Source: Natronorubrum sulfidifaciens JCM 14089 (GTDB taxonomy: Archaea > Halobacteriota > Halobacteria > Halobacteriales > Natrialbaceae). From it: a stretch of DNA of 64,000 nucleotides. The position numbers were made by a program, and so were the translations under genes. The stretch's first letter is position 1; the number at the start of each line of letters is the position of its first letter. The notes beneath the pieces were generated by a model. That model was not told where the DNA came from, ran no database searches, and saw nothing but the letters and a program-made list of their open reading frames with translations. Positions 8,849-17,267 of the stretch are shown here, piece by piece. Location: assembly GCF_000337735.1 (NCBI RefSeq), contig NZ_AOHX01000025.1, positions 309,967 through 373,966 of the forward strand, written 5' to 3'.

Positions 8849-9166
8849 ATGCAATTCTGTGACGAGTGTGGTTCGATGATGCACACGGAGGGCGATACGT
8901 GGGTGTGTCGCTCCTGTGAGAACGAGGAGCCGCGGGACTCACAAGCAGACGCGGCGATGGCGACCCAGGATGGGCAGTTGGACGACGGGGCACCCGCCGT
9001 GGCCGACGCGACCCAGGGCTCCACCGAGACGATGCAAGAGCCCTGTCGGGCGGACGACTGCGACAGCGATCGGGCCTACTACGAGTTGATGCCGAAGCCG
9101 GGCGGCTCCTACGAGGTTCGGCTGTTCACCTGCGTCGAGTGCGGCCACAAGTGGCGCGAGTCCTGA
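8849..9166 (+). CDS. TFS/RPB9-like RNA polymerase factor without the catalytic acidic pair
   Basis: A 105-residue protein with two zinc ribbons: N-terminal CDECG...CRSC (residues 4-24) and C-terminal CRADDC...CVECGHKW (about residues 68-102), joined by an acidic linker. This is the layout of archaeal transcription factor S (TFIIS-like transcript cleavage). In canonical TFS the tip loop reads RSADEP and its Asp-Glu stimulates RNA cleavage; here the aligned loop is KPGGSYEV, so the dyad is Gly-Ser. It is therefore either a non-cleaving paralogue or an RPB9-like factor. It stands alone between a long upstream gap and purF, which is convergent with it. Confidence 0.82.
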   Translation: MQFCDECGSMMHTEGDTWVCRSCENEEPRDSQADAAMATQDGQLDDGAPAVADATQGSTETMQEPCRADDCDSDRAYYELMPKPGGSYEVRLFTCVECGHKWRES

Positions 9167-9441
9167 CGGCGCATCTCGCGAACCCCGCCGCTTAAATATG
9201 CACAGACCGCCACATCAGACTCTCAACTCTCGGGGTTACTCGGTCTCAAGTGGTGCCACACATCGACTCCAAACCACCTCCCACAACGTTCTCGAGGCTC
9301 TCAACAACCGCTGTCACAAGAGCCTTTGTTAGGATGTTTATTCCCCCGATTATCGGTGCGGTATACGGTCTGCTGTAACGATGTACCGGCGCAACCGCGA
9401 ACGTCGGCGGTCACGTCGGACCTGACCGACAGCTGACCGCC

Positions 9442-10953
9442 TCAGTCGTCTGCCTGCAACGCTTGCCCGCCGAGATCCGGTCGGCTGACGTCGCGGTCGG
9501 TTGCTTCGCCGTCGATGTCGTAGGGGTACTCTCCGGTCACACAGCCCAGGCAGAGGTCGATACGATCGTTGCCAAGGACTTCGGCGACGGCGTCGGTCGA
9601 GAGATACGCGAGACTGTCGGCAGCGATAACGTCACGAATCTCCTCGGTCGTCTTGTCCGAGGCGATCAGTTCCTCGCGAGTCGCCATGTCGATACCCATG
9701 TAACACGGGGCGACGATCTCCGGCGCACCGATTCGGACGTGGACCTCTTCGGCCCCACAGTCTTTGAGCAGTTGGACCAGTTGTGTCGACGTCGTCCCGC
9801 GGACGATGCTGTCGTCGATGACCGTAACGGTCTTGCCCTCGATGGTGGATTTGATCGGGTTGAGCTTCAGCCGCACTGCGCGCTCGCGTTCGTCCTGGGT
9901 CGGCATGATGAACGTCCGGCCGACGTAGCGGTTTTTCATCAGCCCTTCTGCGAACTCGACGCCGTCGTCGTCTTCGGCTCGAGGCTCGCCGTCGGCCATC
10001 GTCTCCGTCGCTGCGTCGGCATAGCCCGACGCGAACGCCCGTCCGGAGTCGGGGACGGGCATCACGACGTCGGTCTCGACGCCGCTTTCTTCCCAGAGCT
10101 TGCGGCCGAGGTTCCGGCGTACCTCGTAGACCAGCGTCTCGTCGATGACGCTGTCGGGGCGCGCGAAGTAGACGTGTTCGAAAAAGCAATGGGCCGTGTT
10201 CTCGTTCTCGACGAGCTGGTAGGAGTCGAACCCGTCGCCGTTTTCCTGCAGAACGACGAGTTCGCCCGGCCGGACGTCGCGGACGAGTTCGCCGTCGAGC
10301 GTGTCGATCGCCGCCGATTCCGAAGCGAGGATGTAGCCGTCCTCGAGTTTCCCGATACAGAGTGGTCGGTTCCCCTGTGGGTCCCGAACCCCGAGAACGG
10401 TGTCGTCGTGGCTGATCGTCAGCGCGTACGAGCCGTGAATCCGCCCCATCGTGCGCTTGACCGCGCGGACGAGGTCTTCCTCGAGTAAGTTCCGCGCGAG
10501 GTCGTGGGCGATGACCTCGGTGTCGCCGTCGCTGGTAAAGGCGTGGCCCACCGCCGCGAGTTCCTCGCGGATCTCGTCGGCGTTGACGAGGTTGCCGTTG
10601 TGGCTGAGGCCAAGCGAGCCGCTTTTGAACGAGACGGAAAACGGCTGGGCACACGAGGAGTCGACGGAGCCGGCCGTCGGATACCGAACGTGGCCGATCC
10701 CCGCCCACCCGTTGAGCGTGTCGAGATCGTCTTCATCGAAGACGTCGCCCACGAGCCCCATATCGACGTGGCTGTGTTGCTGGAAGCCATCGTGGGTGAT
10801 GATGCCAGCGGATTCCTGGCCGCGATGCTGGAGTGCATAGAGCGCATAGTACAACGGTCGTGCCGCGTCTCGACCGTCCAGTGAGACGCCGACGACGCCA
10901 CACTTTTCGGTCATCCCTGTTCGCCGGGGAGTTTCGCCCCGCCCATCAGTCAT
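9442..10953 (-). CDS. purF: Amidophosphoribosyltransferase
   Basis: First committed step of purine synthesis: PRPP plus glutamine to 5-phosphoribosylamine. The nucleophilic Cys lies in EKCGVVG after a short propeptide; the start at 10953 (MTDGRGETP) is chosen, and an ATG at 10914 (MTEKCG) is an alternative. The N-terminal Ntn glutaminase domain contains LQHRGQES and SHNGNLVN; the C-terminal phosphoribosyltransferase domain carries VIDDSIVRGTT (PRPP loop). Four cysteines (HCFFEH, APCYMG and CLGC near the C-terminus) match the iron-sulphur ligands of Bacillus-type PurF. The reading frame continues upstream past 11900 only by chance, opposite the MutS-like gene. Confidence 0.95.
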   Translation of the reverse strand: MTDGRGETPRRTGMTEKCGVVGVSLDGRDAARPLYYALYALQHRGQESAGIITHDGFQQHSHVDMGLVGDVFDEDDLDTLNGWAGIGHVRYPTAGSVDSSCAQPFSVSFKSGSLGLSHNGNLVNADEIREELAAVGHAFTSDGDTEVIAHDLARNLLEEDLVRAVKRTMGRIHGSYALTISHDDTVLGVRDPQGNRPLCIGKLEDGYILASESAAIDTLDGELVRDVRPGELVVLQENGDGFDSYQLVENENTAHCFFEHVYFARPDSVIDETLVYEVRRNLGRKLWEESGVETDVVMPVPDSGRAFASGYADAATETMADGEPRAEDDDGVEFAEGLMKNRYVGRTFIMPTQDERERAVRLKLNPIKSTIEGKTVTVIDDSIVRGTTSTQLVQLLKDCGAEEVHVRIGAPEIVAPCYMGIDMATREELIASDKTTEEIRDVIAADSLAYLSTDAVAEVLGNDRIDLCLGCVTGEYPYDIDGEATDRDVSRPDLGGQALQADD

Positions 10954-11250
10954 GGAAGTCAGTAGGGCACCCAGTCGATAAAAATCCCCGTGTTTGTGCT
11001 TCTCCATTGGCTGTCCTCCCTCAGTAATATTCACGTTCATGGATATTCCGACAGGAGTCGGCCACGGCACACGAACTCCCACTCTATCCCCTCTGAGCGA
11101 GAAAGACTGACGGGACTGCTCCCTCTCGAGACCGATCCTCGGTTCGAGACGGGGCCGAGACCAGCGACGGACACGATGTGCACGTTGAGTGCGATCGGTC
11201 TGCGCCGTCTGCTCCGGCAGTCTCAAGGGCGTCGCCTCGAGTCTCTGTGT

Positions 11251-13035
11251 ATGCGACTCGAGGAGTACTGGGGAGTCGGTCCGAAGACGAGTGCGACGTT
11301 GGTCGAGCAACTGGGCAGAGAGCGGGCGAGACAGGCGATTGAAACGGGGGATGTCCGCACGCTGTCGGACGCCGGCCTCGCCCGTGGGCGAGCGACACGA
11401 ATCCTCCGCCGAGCGACGGGCGGGAGCGGGATGGATGTGTTGGCGACGAGTGACGCCCGCGCGGCGTACAAGCAACTGCTCGAGGTCGTGGTCGAACACG
11501 CCGTCACCGAGCGCGCGGCCGACCAGATACGCGTGTTGACGCCGCTTTCGAGCCGGGAAGCGATGGCCGAGCGACTGGACGACGTTCTCGCGGCCCGTGA
11601 GGCGTGGGCCGCCCTCGAGGACGACGACCGCGACACCGTCCTCGCCGCCTACGACCGCTACGACGACCGCGACGGGAGCGAACACGCCGCCGTCGAAACC
11701 GCACTCGCCTTGCTCGAGGCCGGCGTCGATTCGGGGCCGTTCGAAGCCGTCGCCACCCTCGAGCAAGAGCGACTCACCGATGCGGCACGGGCACTCGCCG
11801 CCCTCGACGACGGGCGTGTCAGCGCCGGCGCGGACGACGAACTCGATCGGCTCCGAGCAACACTGGGTGCAATCGAAGATATCGACGCCAACGCCGCCGA
11901 GTTGCTCGAGGAACTCCGCTCGGACGGCGTGCGTGATGTGGGGCAGTTCCGTGAGGCCGTCGAGGACCATCTGCTGGCCGAGACATCGGTCACGGTCGAC
12001 CGGGTTCGAGAGGCGATGGCGAGCGACGCGGCCGATGCGACGGACTTCATTCGAACCACGCTCCGAACCCTACGGGCCGATCTGACCGCGGCGATCGACG
12101 AGCGCGAGACAACGGTTGCCAGCGACCTCGAGGAGACGCTCGAGGCCGCTCGACCGGCCGTCGATCGGGCCGTCACAGCGGTCGACGACATCGCGCTGTC
12201 GCTGTCGCTCGCGCGCTTTGCGCTCGCCTACGACTGCACGCGCCCGGCGTACGTCGAAGGTGACGCGGACGCCGCTGCCATCTCCGTCGTCGGCGCACGA
12301 AACCTCACGCTCGCTACGGACGGCGCGGACGAGTCGGTCCAGCCGGTCACCTATGCGCTGGGCGAACACGGCGTACACACCGTCCCCGAGGGCGTCAACG
12401 CGGTGCCCGGGACGGAGCGCGTCTCGGTCCTCACCGGGGCCAACAGCGGCGGGAAGACGACGTTGCTCGAGACCCTGTGTCAGATCGTCCTGCTCGCGAT
12501 GATGGGGATTCCCGTTCCGGCCGAGCGCGCCGAAGTGACGCCCGTCGACGCGCTCGTCTTCCACCGCCGCCACGCGAGTTTCAACGCGGGCGTCCTCGAG
12601 TCGACACTGCGCTCGATCGTGCCGCCGCTGTCGGCGGAGGGGCGCACCCTGATGTTGGTCGACGAGTTCGAGGCGATCACCGAACCCGGCAGTGCGGCGG
12701 AGCTGCTCCACGGACTCGTCCGCCTCGCCGTCGATCAGGACGCACTCGGCGTCTTCGTCACCCATCTGGCCGACGACCTCGCGCCGCTCCCGGCGGAAGC
12801 GCGCGTCGACGGCATCTTCGCCGAGGGATTGAATCCCGACCTCGAGTTACAGGTCGACTACCAGCCGCGTTTCGACACCGTGGGCCGGTCGACGCCGGAG
12901 TTCATCGTCTCGCGACTCGTCGCGAACGCCACCGATCGCCGCGAGCGAGCGGGGTTCGAGACGCTCGCGGAGGCGGTCGGCAACGAGGCGGTCCAGCGGA
13001 CGCTGGCTGACGTACGCTGGCGCGAGCGCGACTAG
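11251..13035 (+). CDS. MutS-family ATPase with N-terminal helix-hairpin-helix (MutS5-like)
   Basis: A 594-residue protein starting at MRLEEYWGVGPKTS (ATG 11251). Residues 1-50 form a helix-hairpin-helix (GVGPKTSATLVEQLG). A long helical, coiled-coil-prone region follows, then a MutS ABC ATPase with Walker A GANSGGKTT near residue 397, Walker B LMLVDEFEA near 470 and the H-loop FVTHL. The MutS mismatch-recognition domain is absent, as in MutS2/MutS5-like archaeal proteins, which act in recombination or branched-DNA processing rather than classical mismatch repair. It is divergent from purF, and its stop overlaps the convergent DUF6735 stop by two bases (CTAG). Confidence 0.88.
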   Translation: MRLEEYWGVGPKTSATLVEQLGRERARQAIETGDVRTLSDAGLARGRATRILRRATGGSGMDVLATSDARAAYKQLLEVVVEHAVTERAADQIRVLTPLSSREAMAERLDDVLAAREAWAALEDDDRDTVLAAYDRYDDRDGSEHAAVETALALLEAGVDSGPFEAVATLEQERLTDAARALAALDDGRVSAGADDELDRLRATLGAIEDIDANAAELLEELRSDGVRDVGQFREAVEDHLLAETSVTVDRVREAMASDAADATDFIRTTLRTLRADLTAAIDERETTVASDLEETLEAARPAVDRAVTAVDDIALSLSLARFALAYDCTRPAYVEGDADAAAISVVGARNLTLATDGADESVQPVTYALGEHGVHTVPEGVNAVPGTERVSVLTGANSGGKTTLLETLCQIVLLAMMGIPVPAERAEVTPVDALVFHRRHASFNAGVLESTLRSIVPPLSAEGRTLMLVDEFEAITEPGSAAELLHGLVRLAVDQDALGVFVTHLADDLAPLPAEARVDGIFAEGLNPDLELQVDYQPRFDTVGRSTPEFIVSRLVANATDRRERAGFETLAEAVGNEAVQRTLADVRWRERD

Positions 13036-13646
13036 GGGCGATCATCCCAGTTTTCGCCGTTGCTATCCCAGCCGTCGTGATCCGTCTCTCGGTGTGGGCC
13101 GTCCTCGAGCCACCTGTCGGCCGTCGGCGTATACGGTTCGGTCGACGCTGCGTCGTCGGCTCCGGTATAGGTGTACACCGTTCCGTCTTCGTCCTCACAG
13201 ACGCGCGCCTCGAGATACGTCTGTGCCGCACGCCGCGAGAGCGCCCCCATCTCGATGAGATCAGCGAGCGCCGTCTTGGTCGCACGGAACCACGTTCGCA
13301 CGCGACGGTCGGCAGCCTCGCCGTCGACGGCGATGATTGCGCCACGGCCGCCGTCGCGGCCATCCCCCCACTCGAGCCAGCAGACGTGGTAGGCGGCGAC
13401 GTCGTACTCGGCACCGGGGGCGACGAGATACAGCGCCTCGTAGATACAGGGATCGAGGAAGTTCGTCAGGATACGGTCCCGAGCGATCGAATCCGCGAGG
13501 AGGTCGGCGTTGACCGCCCCCGACGCGAGCGGCGTCTCGGCGCTGATCCGCTCGCCGAGTGAGCCGTCTTCGCCGCCCCAGTGGCTGTATCGCAGATCGT
13601 ACAGTCGATCCGGCCGCCGGTAGGCGACGAGTGCTCTATGCCCCAT
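13032..13646 (-). CDS. Haloarchaeal DUF6735-type protein
   Basis: A 204-residue protein beginning MGHRALVAYRRPDRLYDLRYSHWGGEDG, the signature start of a family found only in haloarchaea (DUF6735). The first half has a compact alpha/beta pattern; the last 40 residues are polar and probably disordered (HRETDHDGWDSNG). No catalytic motif is recognised. Its TAG stop overlaps that of the convergent MutS-like gene. Function is unknown. Confidence 0.8.
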   Translation of the reverse strand: MGHRALVAYRRPDRLYDLRYSHWGGEDGSLGERISAETPLASGAVNADLLADSIARDRILTNFLDPCIYEALYLVAPGAEYDVAAYHVCWLEWGDGRDGGRGAIIAVDGEAADRRVRTWFRATKTALADLIEMGALSRRAAQTYLEARVCEDEDGTVYTYTGADDAASTEPYTPTADRWLEDGPHRETDHDGWDSNGENWDDRP

Positions 13647-13827
13647 CGGCCTCTCGTCTCGAGCGTCCCGAATAGCTGTGTGCAGTTCTCGAGCGACCGG
13701 CGACGGTGATCTGAATTTCCATCGCGGATGCTGGCCGCTCGTTCGTACTTGAACCTGCGGCCCGGGACCGAACCCAACGCGAACTGCGGCCCGAACCGTT
13801 CAGTCGGCAACGGATGGGGCCGACTCA

Positions 13828-14274
13828 CTATCGCGTCGCTTTAACCCGTGCTTCGGCGCGGCGTTTGACGGCGTCGTTCATGGCGCTGAACCCGGCCTCG
13901 AGTGCCGCTGCATCGAACAACACCGGCACGAGCGCGCCACGAACTGTTTCGCGGTGCAACAGCCGTGTTCGCTCGCCGTCGCCGATCGGCTCGAGGTGAA
14001 ACTCGTGGTAGCCGTCGAAGACGAACGGGACGACGAGCCGGCCGAGCCAGACGAGACGCCGATGCTCCTCGACGCCGACGACCTCCGGCCTGAACGTCAT
14101 CCCTCGCGAACCCGGCGGTTCGATTCGGACCCGGAGCTGTTCGCCCTCGATCGGCTCGCCCTCGATGGCGCGTACGAAGGGGTTCCACTCGGGGTAGCTC
14201 TCGAACTCGAGGAGGACGTCCCAGACGACCTCGGGCGGGGCGTCGATCTCTTCGAACACCTCGATCTGATTCAT
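13828..14274 (-). CDS. SRPBCC (START-like) domain protein
   Basis: A 148-residue single-domain protein with the SRPBCC pattern: VFEEIDAPPEVVWDVLLEFESYPEWNPFV at the start, a central beta-sheet (FRPEVVGVEEHRRLVWLG) and a C-terminal helix (ALEAGFSAMNDAVKRRAEARV). The fold makes a hydrophobic ligand pocket; ligands vary widely and none can be assigned. It is cytoplasmic, monocistronic and divergent from the amidohydrolase gene. Confidence 0.88.
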   Translation of the reverse strand: MNQIEVFEEIDAPPEVVWDVLLEFESYPEWNPFVRAIEGEPIEGEQLRVRIEPPGSRGMTFRPEVVGVEEHRRLVWLGRLVVPFVFDGYHEFHLEPIGDGERTRLLHRETVRGALVPVLFDAAALEAGFSAMNDAVKRRAEARVKATR

Positions 14275-14469
14275 GCTAGCAAGCCACGTTCCTGAGTGAC
14301 ATCCCTGTATCGGTGTGTCGGCAGCGCGCTGACGCCCTGGCCCGTCGACAGCGGCGTCTCACTGGTTCGCTCCGGACGACGGGGCCAGCAGGGTTGCTCT
14401 CGCGGGCGCGTTCGACCGAGCGCAGTTCGACGCCGAACGGTTGAAGGTGAAGACGACGAAGAGAGTCGT

Positions 14470-15492
14470 ATGGAACGAACGGGGACGATTCTTCGGGGTC
14501 GCGAGTTCGAGCCTGTCGAGGGACGGGTCGTCATCGACGACGACGGTCGAATCGAGGCGATCGAAGAGACGTCCGTCGACAGCTCGAGCATCATCGTACC
14601 GGCGTTCGTCAACGCCCACACCCACATCGGCGACTCGATCGCCAAAGAGGCCGGAGGCGGCCTCTCGCTCGAGGAACTGGTCGCACCGCCGGACGGGCTG
14701 AAACACCGCCTGCTCCGGGCGGCCTCGCGAGAAGAACTGGTCTCGGCGATGCACACATCACTCGAGTTCATGCAACAAGCCGGCACGGCGGCCTGTCTCG
14801 ATTTCCGCGAGGGTGACGTCGAGGGCGTCGACATGCTCGCAGACGCTGTGTCCGACCTCGAGATCGATGCGTACTCGTTCGCCCGTGGCTCCGTCGAGGC
14901 GATGGACGCGGGCGACGGCTTCGGTGCAAGCGGTGCGAACGACGGGACGTTCGACCGAGAACGGCGGGCAACCCGTCGCGCCGGCAAGCCGTTCGGCATC
15001 CACGCCGGCGAGGTCGACGCAAGCGACATCCATCCGGCACTCGACCTCGAGCCCGACTTTCTCGTCCACATGGTCCATCCCGAACCGGTCCATCTCGACC
15101 GGCTCGCCGACAGCGAGATCCCGATCGTGGTCTGTCCGCGCTCGAATCTCGTCACGGACGTCGGCCTCTCGCCCTATTCAGAACTGAACGAACGGACGAC
15201 GCTCGCCCTCGGAACGGACAACGTGATGCTCAACTCTCCTTCGATGTTCCGGGAGATGGAGTTCCTCGCCAAACTCTCCGAGCTGCCGGCGGCGGAGATC
15301 CTCCGAATGGCCACGATCAACGGGGCCGAGATCGCCGACCTCGAGTACGGGCTCATCGAGCCGGGGCGGGAGGCCCGATTGCTGGTGCTCGATGGCGACT
15401 CACCGAACCTTGCGGACGCGAGGGATCCGGTTCGAGCCGTGGTTCGACGGGCTGGCGTCAGCGATATCGAAGCGGTTCAGTTCGGGCTTTGA
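14470..15492 (+). CDS. Amidohydrolase of the chlorohydrolase/deaminase class
   Basis: A 340-residue metal-dependent hydrolase from the ATG at 14470 (MERTGTILRG). Metal-site motifs are in order: NAHTHIGD (HxH), FGIHAGE, HMVHP, and ALGTDN with the late Asp. The C-terminal GREARLLVLDGD strand returns to the small beta domain. This matches the ATZ/TRZ-like or SAH/adenosine deaminase-like branch. Substrate is not evident; nucleobase or S-adenosylhomocysteine-related deamination is typical of the branch. Monocistronic. Confidence 0.87.
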   Translation: MERTGTILRGREFEPVEGRVVIDDDGRIEAIEETSVDSSSIIVPAFVNAHTHIGDSIAKEAGGGLSLEELVAPPDGLKHRLLRAASREELVSAMHTSLEFMQQAGTAACLDFREGDVEGVDMLADAVSDLEIDAYSFARGSVEAMDAGDGFGASGANDGTFDRERRATRRAGKPFGIHAGEVDASDIHPALDLEPDFLVHMVHPEPVHLDRLADSEIPIVVCPRSNLVTDVGLSPYSELNERTTLALGTDNVMLNSPSMFREMEFLAKLSELPAAEILRMATINGAEIADLEYGLIEPGREARLLVLDGDSPNLADARDPVRAVVRRAGVSDIEAVQFGL

Positions 15493-15597
15493 CCAGCGTC
15501 CGCGGGCGCACACTGGCGGCCGCGCCGTCGAACTGACGGGTCGGTCAGGGCACAACAACGCTATTATACCCAACTGACGTATGTTACCACACATCGA

Positions 15598-16080
15598 ATG
15601 TACGACTGTATCCTCGTTCCGACTGACGGATCACCGGAGGTCGAGCGTGCACTCGAGCACGCGTTCGATCTAGCGCGCGCACACGACGCGACGGTCCGTG
15701 CGATTTACGTCGTCAACGTCGCCGGCTATGGGGGCCTCCCCATGGAAAGCGCACTGGAGGGGATCAGCAGCGCGCTTCGGGAGGAAGGAGCGGTCGCCGT
15801 CCGTCGAGTCGAGGACCTTGCACCCGAGGATGTGACGGTCGAAACGGCGATCCTCGAGGGATCACCGAGTCGTGTCATCGTCGAGCAGGCCCAGCCCGGC
15901 CGGTGTGACCTCGTCGTCATGGGGACCCACGGACGTGGCGGGATCGACCGACTCCTCCTCGGCAGCGTCACCGAGCGCGTCGTCCGGCAGGCACCGGTGC
16001 CGGTGTTGACGGTCCACGTCAATCCGGACGACCGTGGAACGCAACCAAACCAAACGGATCACCGCGTCGCTCCCGAGTAG
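15598..16080 (+). CDS. Universal stress protein (UspA family)
   Basis: A 160-residue Usp domain: MYDCILVPTDGSPEVERAL at the N-terminus and the nucleotide-binding motif GTHGRGGIDRLLLGSVTE near residues 107-124 (G-2x-G-9x-G-S pattern), which indicates the ATP-binding subclass. The last 20 residues are a polar tail. Such proteins are induced in stress and are usually dimeric and cytoplasmic. It converges with birA. Confidence 0.93.
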   Translation: MYDCILVPTDGSPEVERALEHAFDLARAHDATVRAIYVVNVAGYGGLPMESALEGISSALREEGAVAVRRVEDLAPEDVTVETAILEGSPSRVIVEQAQPGRCDLVVMGTHGRGGIDRLLLGSVTERVVRQAPVPVLTVHVNPDDRGTQPNQTDHRVAPE

Positions 16081-16166
16081 CGACCCGGGCCGACCGTTCA
16101 GATCCACTGTCCCGATCACGAGCGGTGGGGTCGGTGACCGGCGGTCAGTGACGACACCAGTCCGTC
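16081..16166. repeat. Decayed copy of the 78-nt stop-codon-flanking element
   Basis: The 86 bases between the convergent uspA and birA stops resemble the elements at 42633, 44281 and 56852: CTGTCCCGAT near 16107, a degenerate hairpin region, then GGCGGTCAGTGACGAC (16140-16155) and CCGTC against the birA stop. The left end and the hairpin are no longer intact. Confidence 0.6.
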
Positions 16167-17105
16167 TCAGACGGGGCGCAGGTGTTCGCAGTCGCCCGCC
16201 GAGACCGTTTGCTCGCCGTCCTCGGTGGCGACCACGAGCGCACCGGCGTCCGTGACATCGACTGCCTCGCCGACGACATCGCCCGCAGCTCGTTCGATCC
16301 GAACCCGCTGGCCGAGTGTCAACGCGAGATCACGCCACGCCGGCACGACCGACTCGAGGTCGTGTCGAGAGGCGTCGAACTCCTCTAGGACTCGTTGGAC
16401 GAACAGCCGTCGGTCGACGTCGCCCGCTTCGTCGCGGATCGTCGTCGCGCCCTCGGGGAGGCTGTCGGCGTCGATGTTCGCGTTGATCCCCATGCCGACG
16501 GCGATCCACTCTACGCGATCCATTTCGCCTTCCATCTCCGTGAGAATCCCTGCAAGCTTTCGGTAGTCACCGTCCTCGCCGACCGGGATGACCACGTCGT
16601 TTGGCCACTTGATCCGGGCGTCGACGCCGGCTTCGCGGATCGCTCGCGCCATCGCGACCGACGCCGCGAGCGTATACAGCGGCGCTTGCGCCGGCGTGAT
16701 CTCCGGGCGGGTAAGGACACTGACCCAGACGCCACCCGAGGGAGCCGACCACGCGCGCTCGAGTCGCCCGCGGCCGCCGGTCTGCTCGTCCGCGAGAACG
16801 GCCACGTCCGCCGCCCCCTCGGTTGCCAACTCGCGCGCTCGAGCGTTGGTGCTCCCGATCGACTCGTGGTACTCAACCGAAAACGGGGCCTCGAGTCCGT
16901 ACTCGACGGTGGGGCCGGTGTAAGCCGTCACGTCGACCAGTTCGTAGCCGGTTGGCCCGCTCTCGATCTCGAAGCCAGCGTCGCGAAGTCCGTCGATCTG
17001 CTTCCAGATCGCCGCTCGAGAGATGTCCAGTGACTCGGCTAGCTCCGGTCCCGAGACCGGCCCGTCCGCGAGCGCCTCGAGGATCGACCGCTGCGTCTCA
17101 TTCAT
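16167..17105 (-). CDS. birA: Biotin--protein ligase / biotin operon repressor
   Basis: A 312-residue protein from the ATG at 17105 (MNETQRSILEAL). An N-terminal winged HTH (about residues 1-60: PVSGPELAESLDISRAAIWKQI) precedes the biotin protein ligase domain with the biotinyl-AMP loop GGRGRLERAW near residue 108, WPNDV and KLAGIL. A small C-terminal SH3-like domain ends the protein. It joins biotin to acceptor proteins such as biotin carboxyl carrier proteins, and the HTH suggests that it also represses biotin genes. No biotin synthesis genes are near. Confidence 0.95.
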   Translation of the reverse strand: MNETQRSILEALADGPVSGPELAESLDISRAAIWKQIDGLRDAGFEIESGPTGYELVDVTAYTGPTVEYGLEAPFSVEYHESIGSTNARARELATEGAADVAVLADEQTGGRGRLERAWSAPSGGVWVSVLTRPEITPAQAPLYTLAASVAMARAIREAGVDARIKWPNDVVIPVGEDGDYRKLAGILTEMEGEMDRVEWIAVGMGINANIDADSLPEGATTIRDEAGDVDRRLFVQRVLEEFDASRHDLESVVPAWRDLALTLGQRVRIERAAGDVVGEAVDVTDAGALVVATEDGEQTVSAGDCEHLRPV

Positions 17106-17181
17106 GCCCTCGAAAGGGGGGCGCTCGTACTTGAATCGGCGGGATCGTCGCCGACAGATCGATAAAGAACCTGTGCGACTG

Positions 17182-17267
17182 CTATAGTAGCCACTGCAAG
17201 TCAATGCACACCAGACCGCACGACGGCTGTGCGGTCAGTGTATAAATCGTTTCAGTTGTTACTATAG
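17182..17267. repeat. 86-nt element with terminal inverted repeats and internal hairpin, copy 1
   Basis: The ends are CTATAGTA (17182-17189) and TACTATAG (17260-17267), a perfect 8-bp inverted repeat. A central hairpin pairs GACCGCAC with GTGCGGTC around a 7-nt loop. A second copy lies at 45226-45310. The right end supplies the last codons and stop of the acyl-CoA dehydrogenase gene. Confidence 0.85.

Noticed and set aside
10954..11970. Upstream extension of the purF frame by several hundred codons
   Set aside because: The extension runs opposite the MutS-like gene and precedes the conserved catalytic Cys start; the real start is at 10953 or 10914.
13032..13035. CTAG overlap of convergent stop codons
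   Set aside because: Overlapping convergent stops are common in compact haloarchaeal genomes; the shared palindrome is a simple consequence of two TAG codons.
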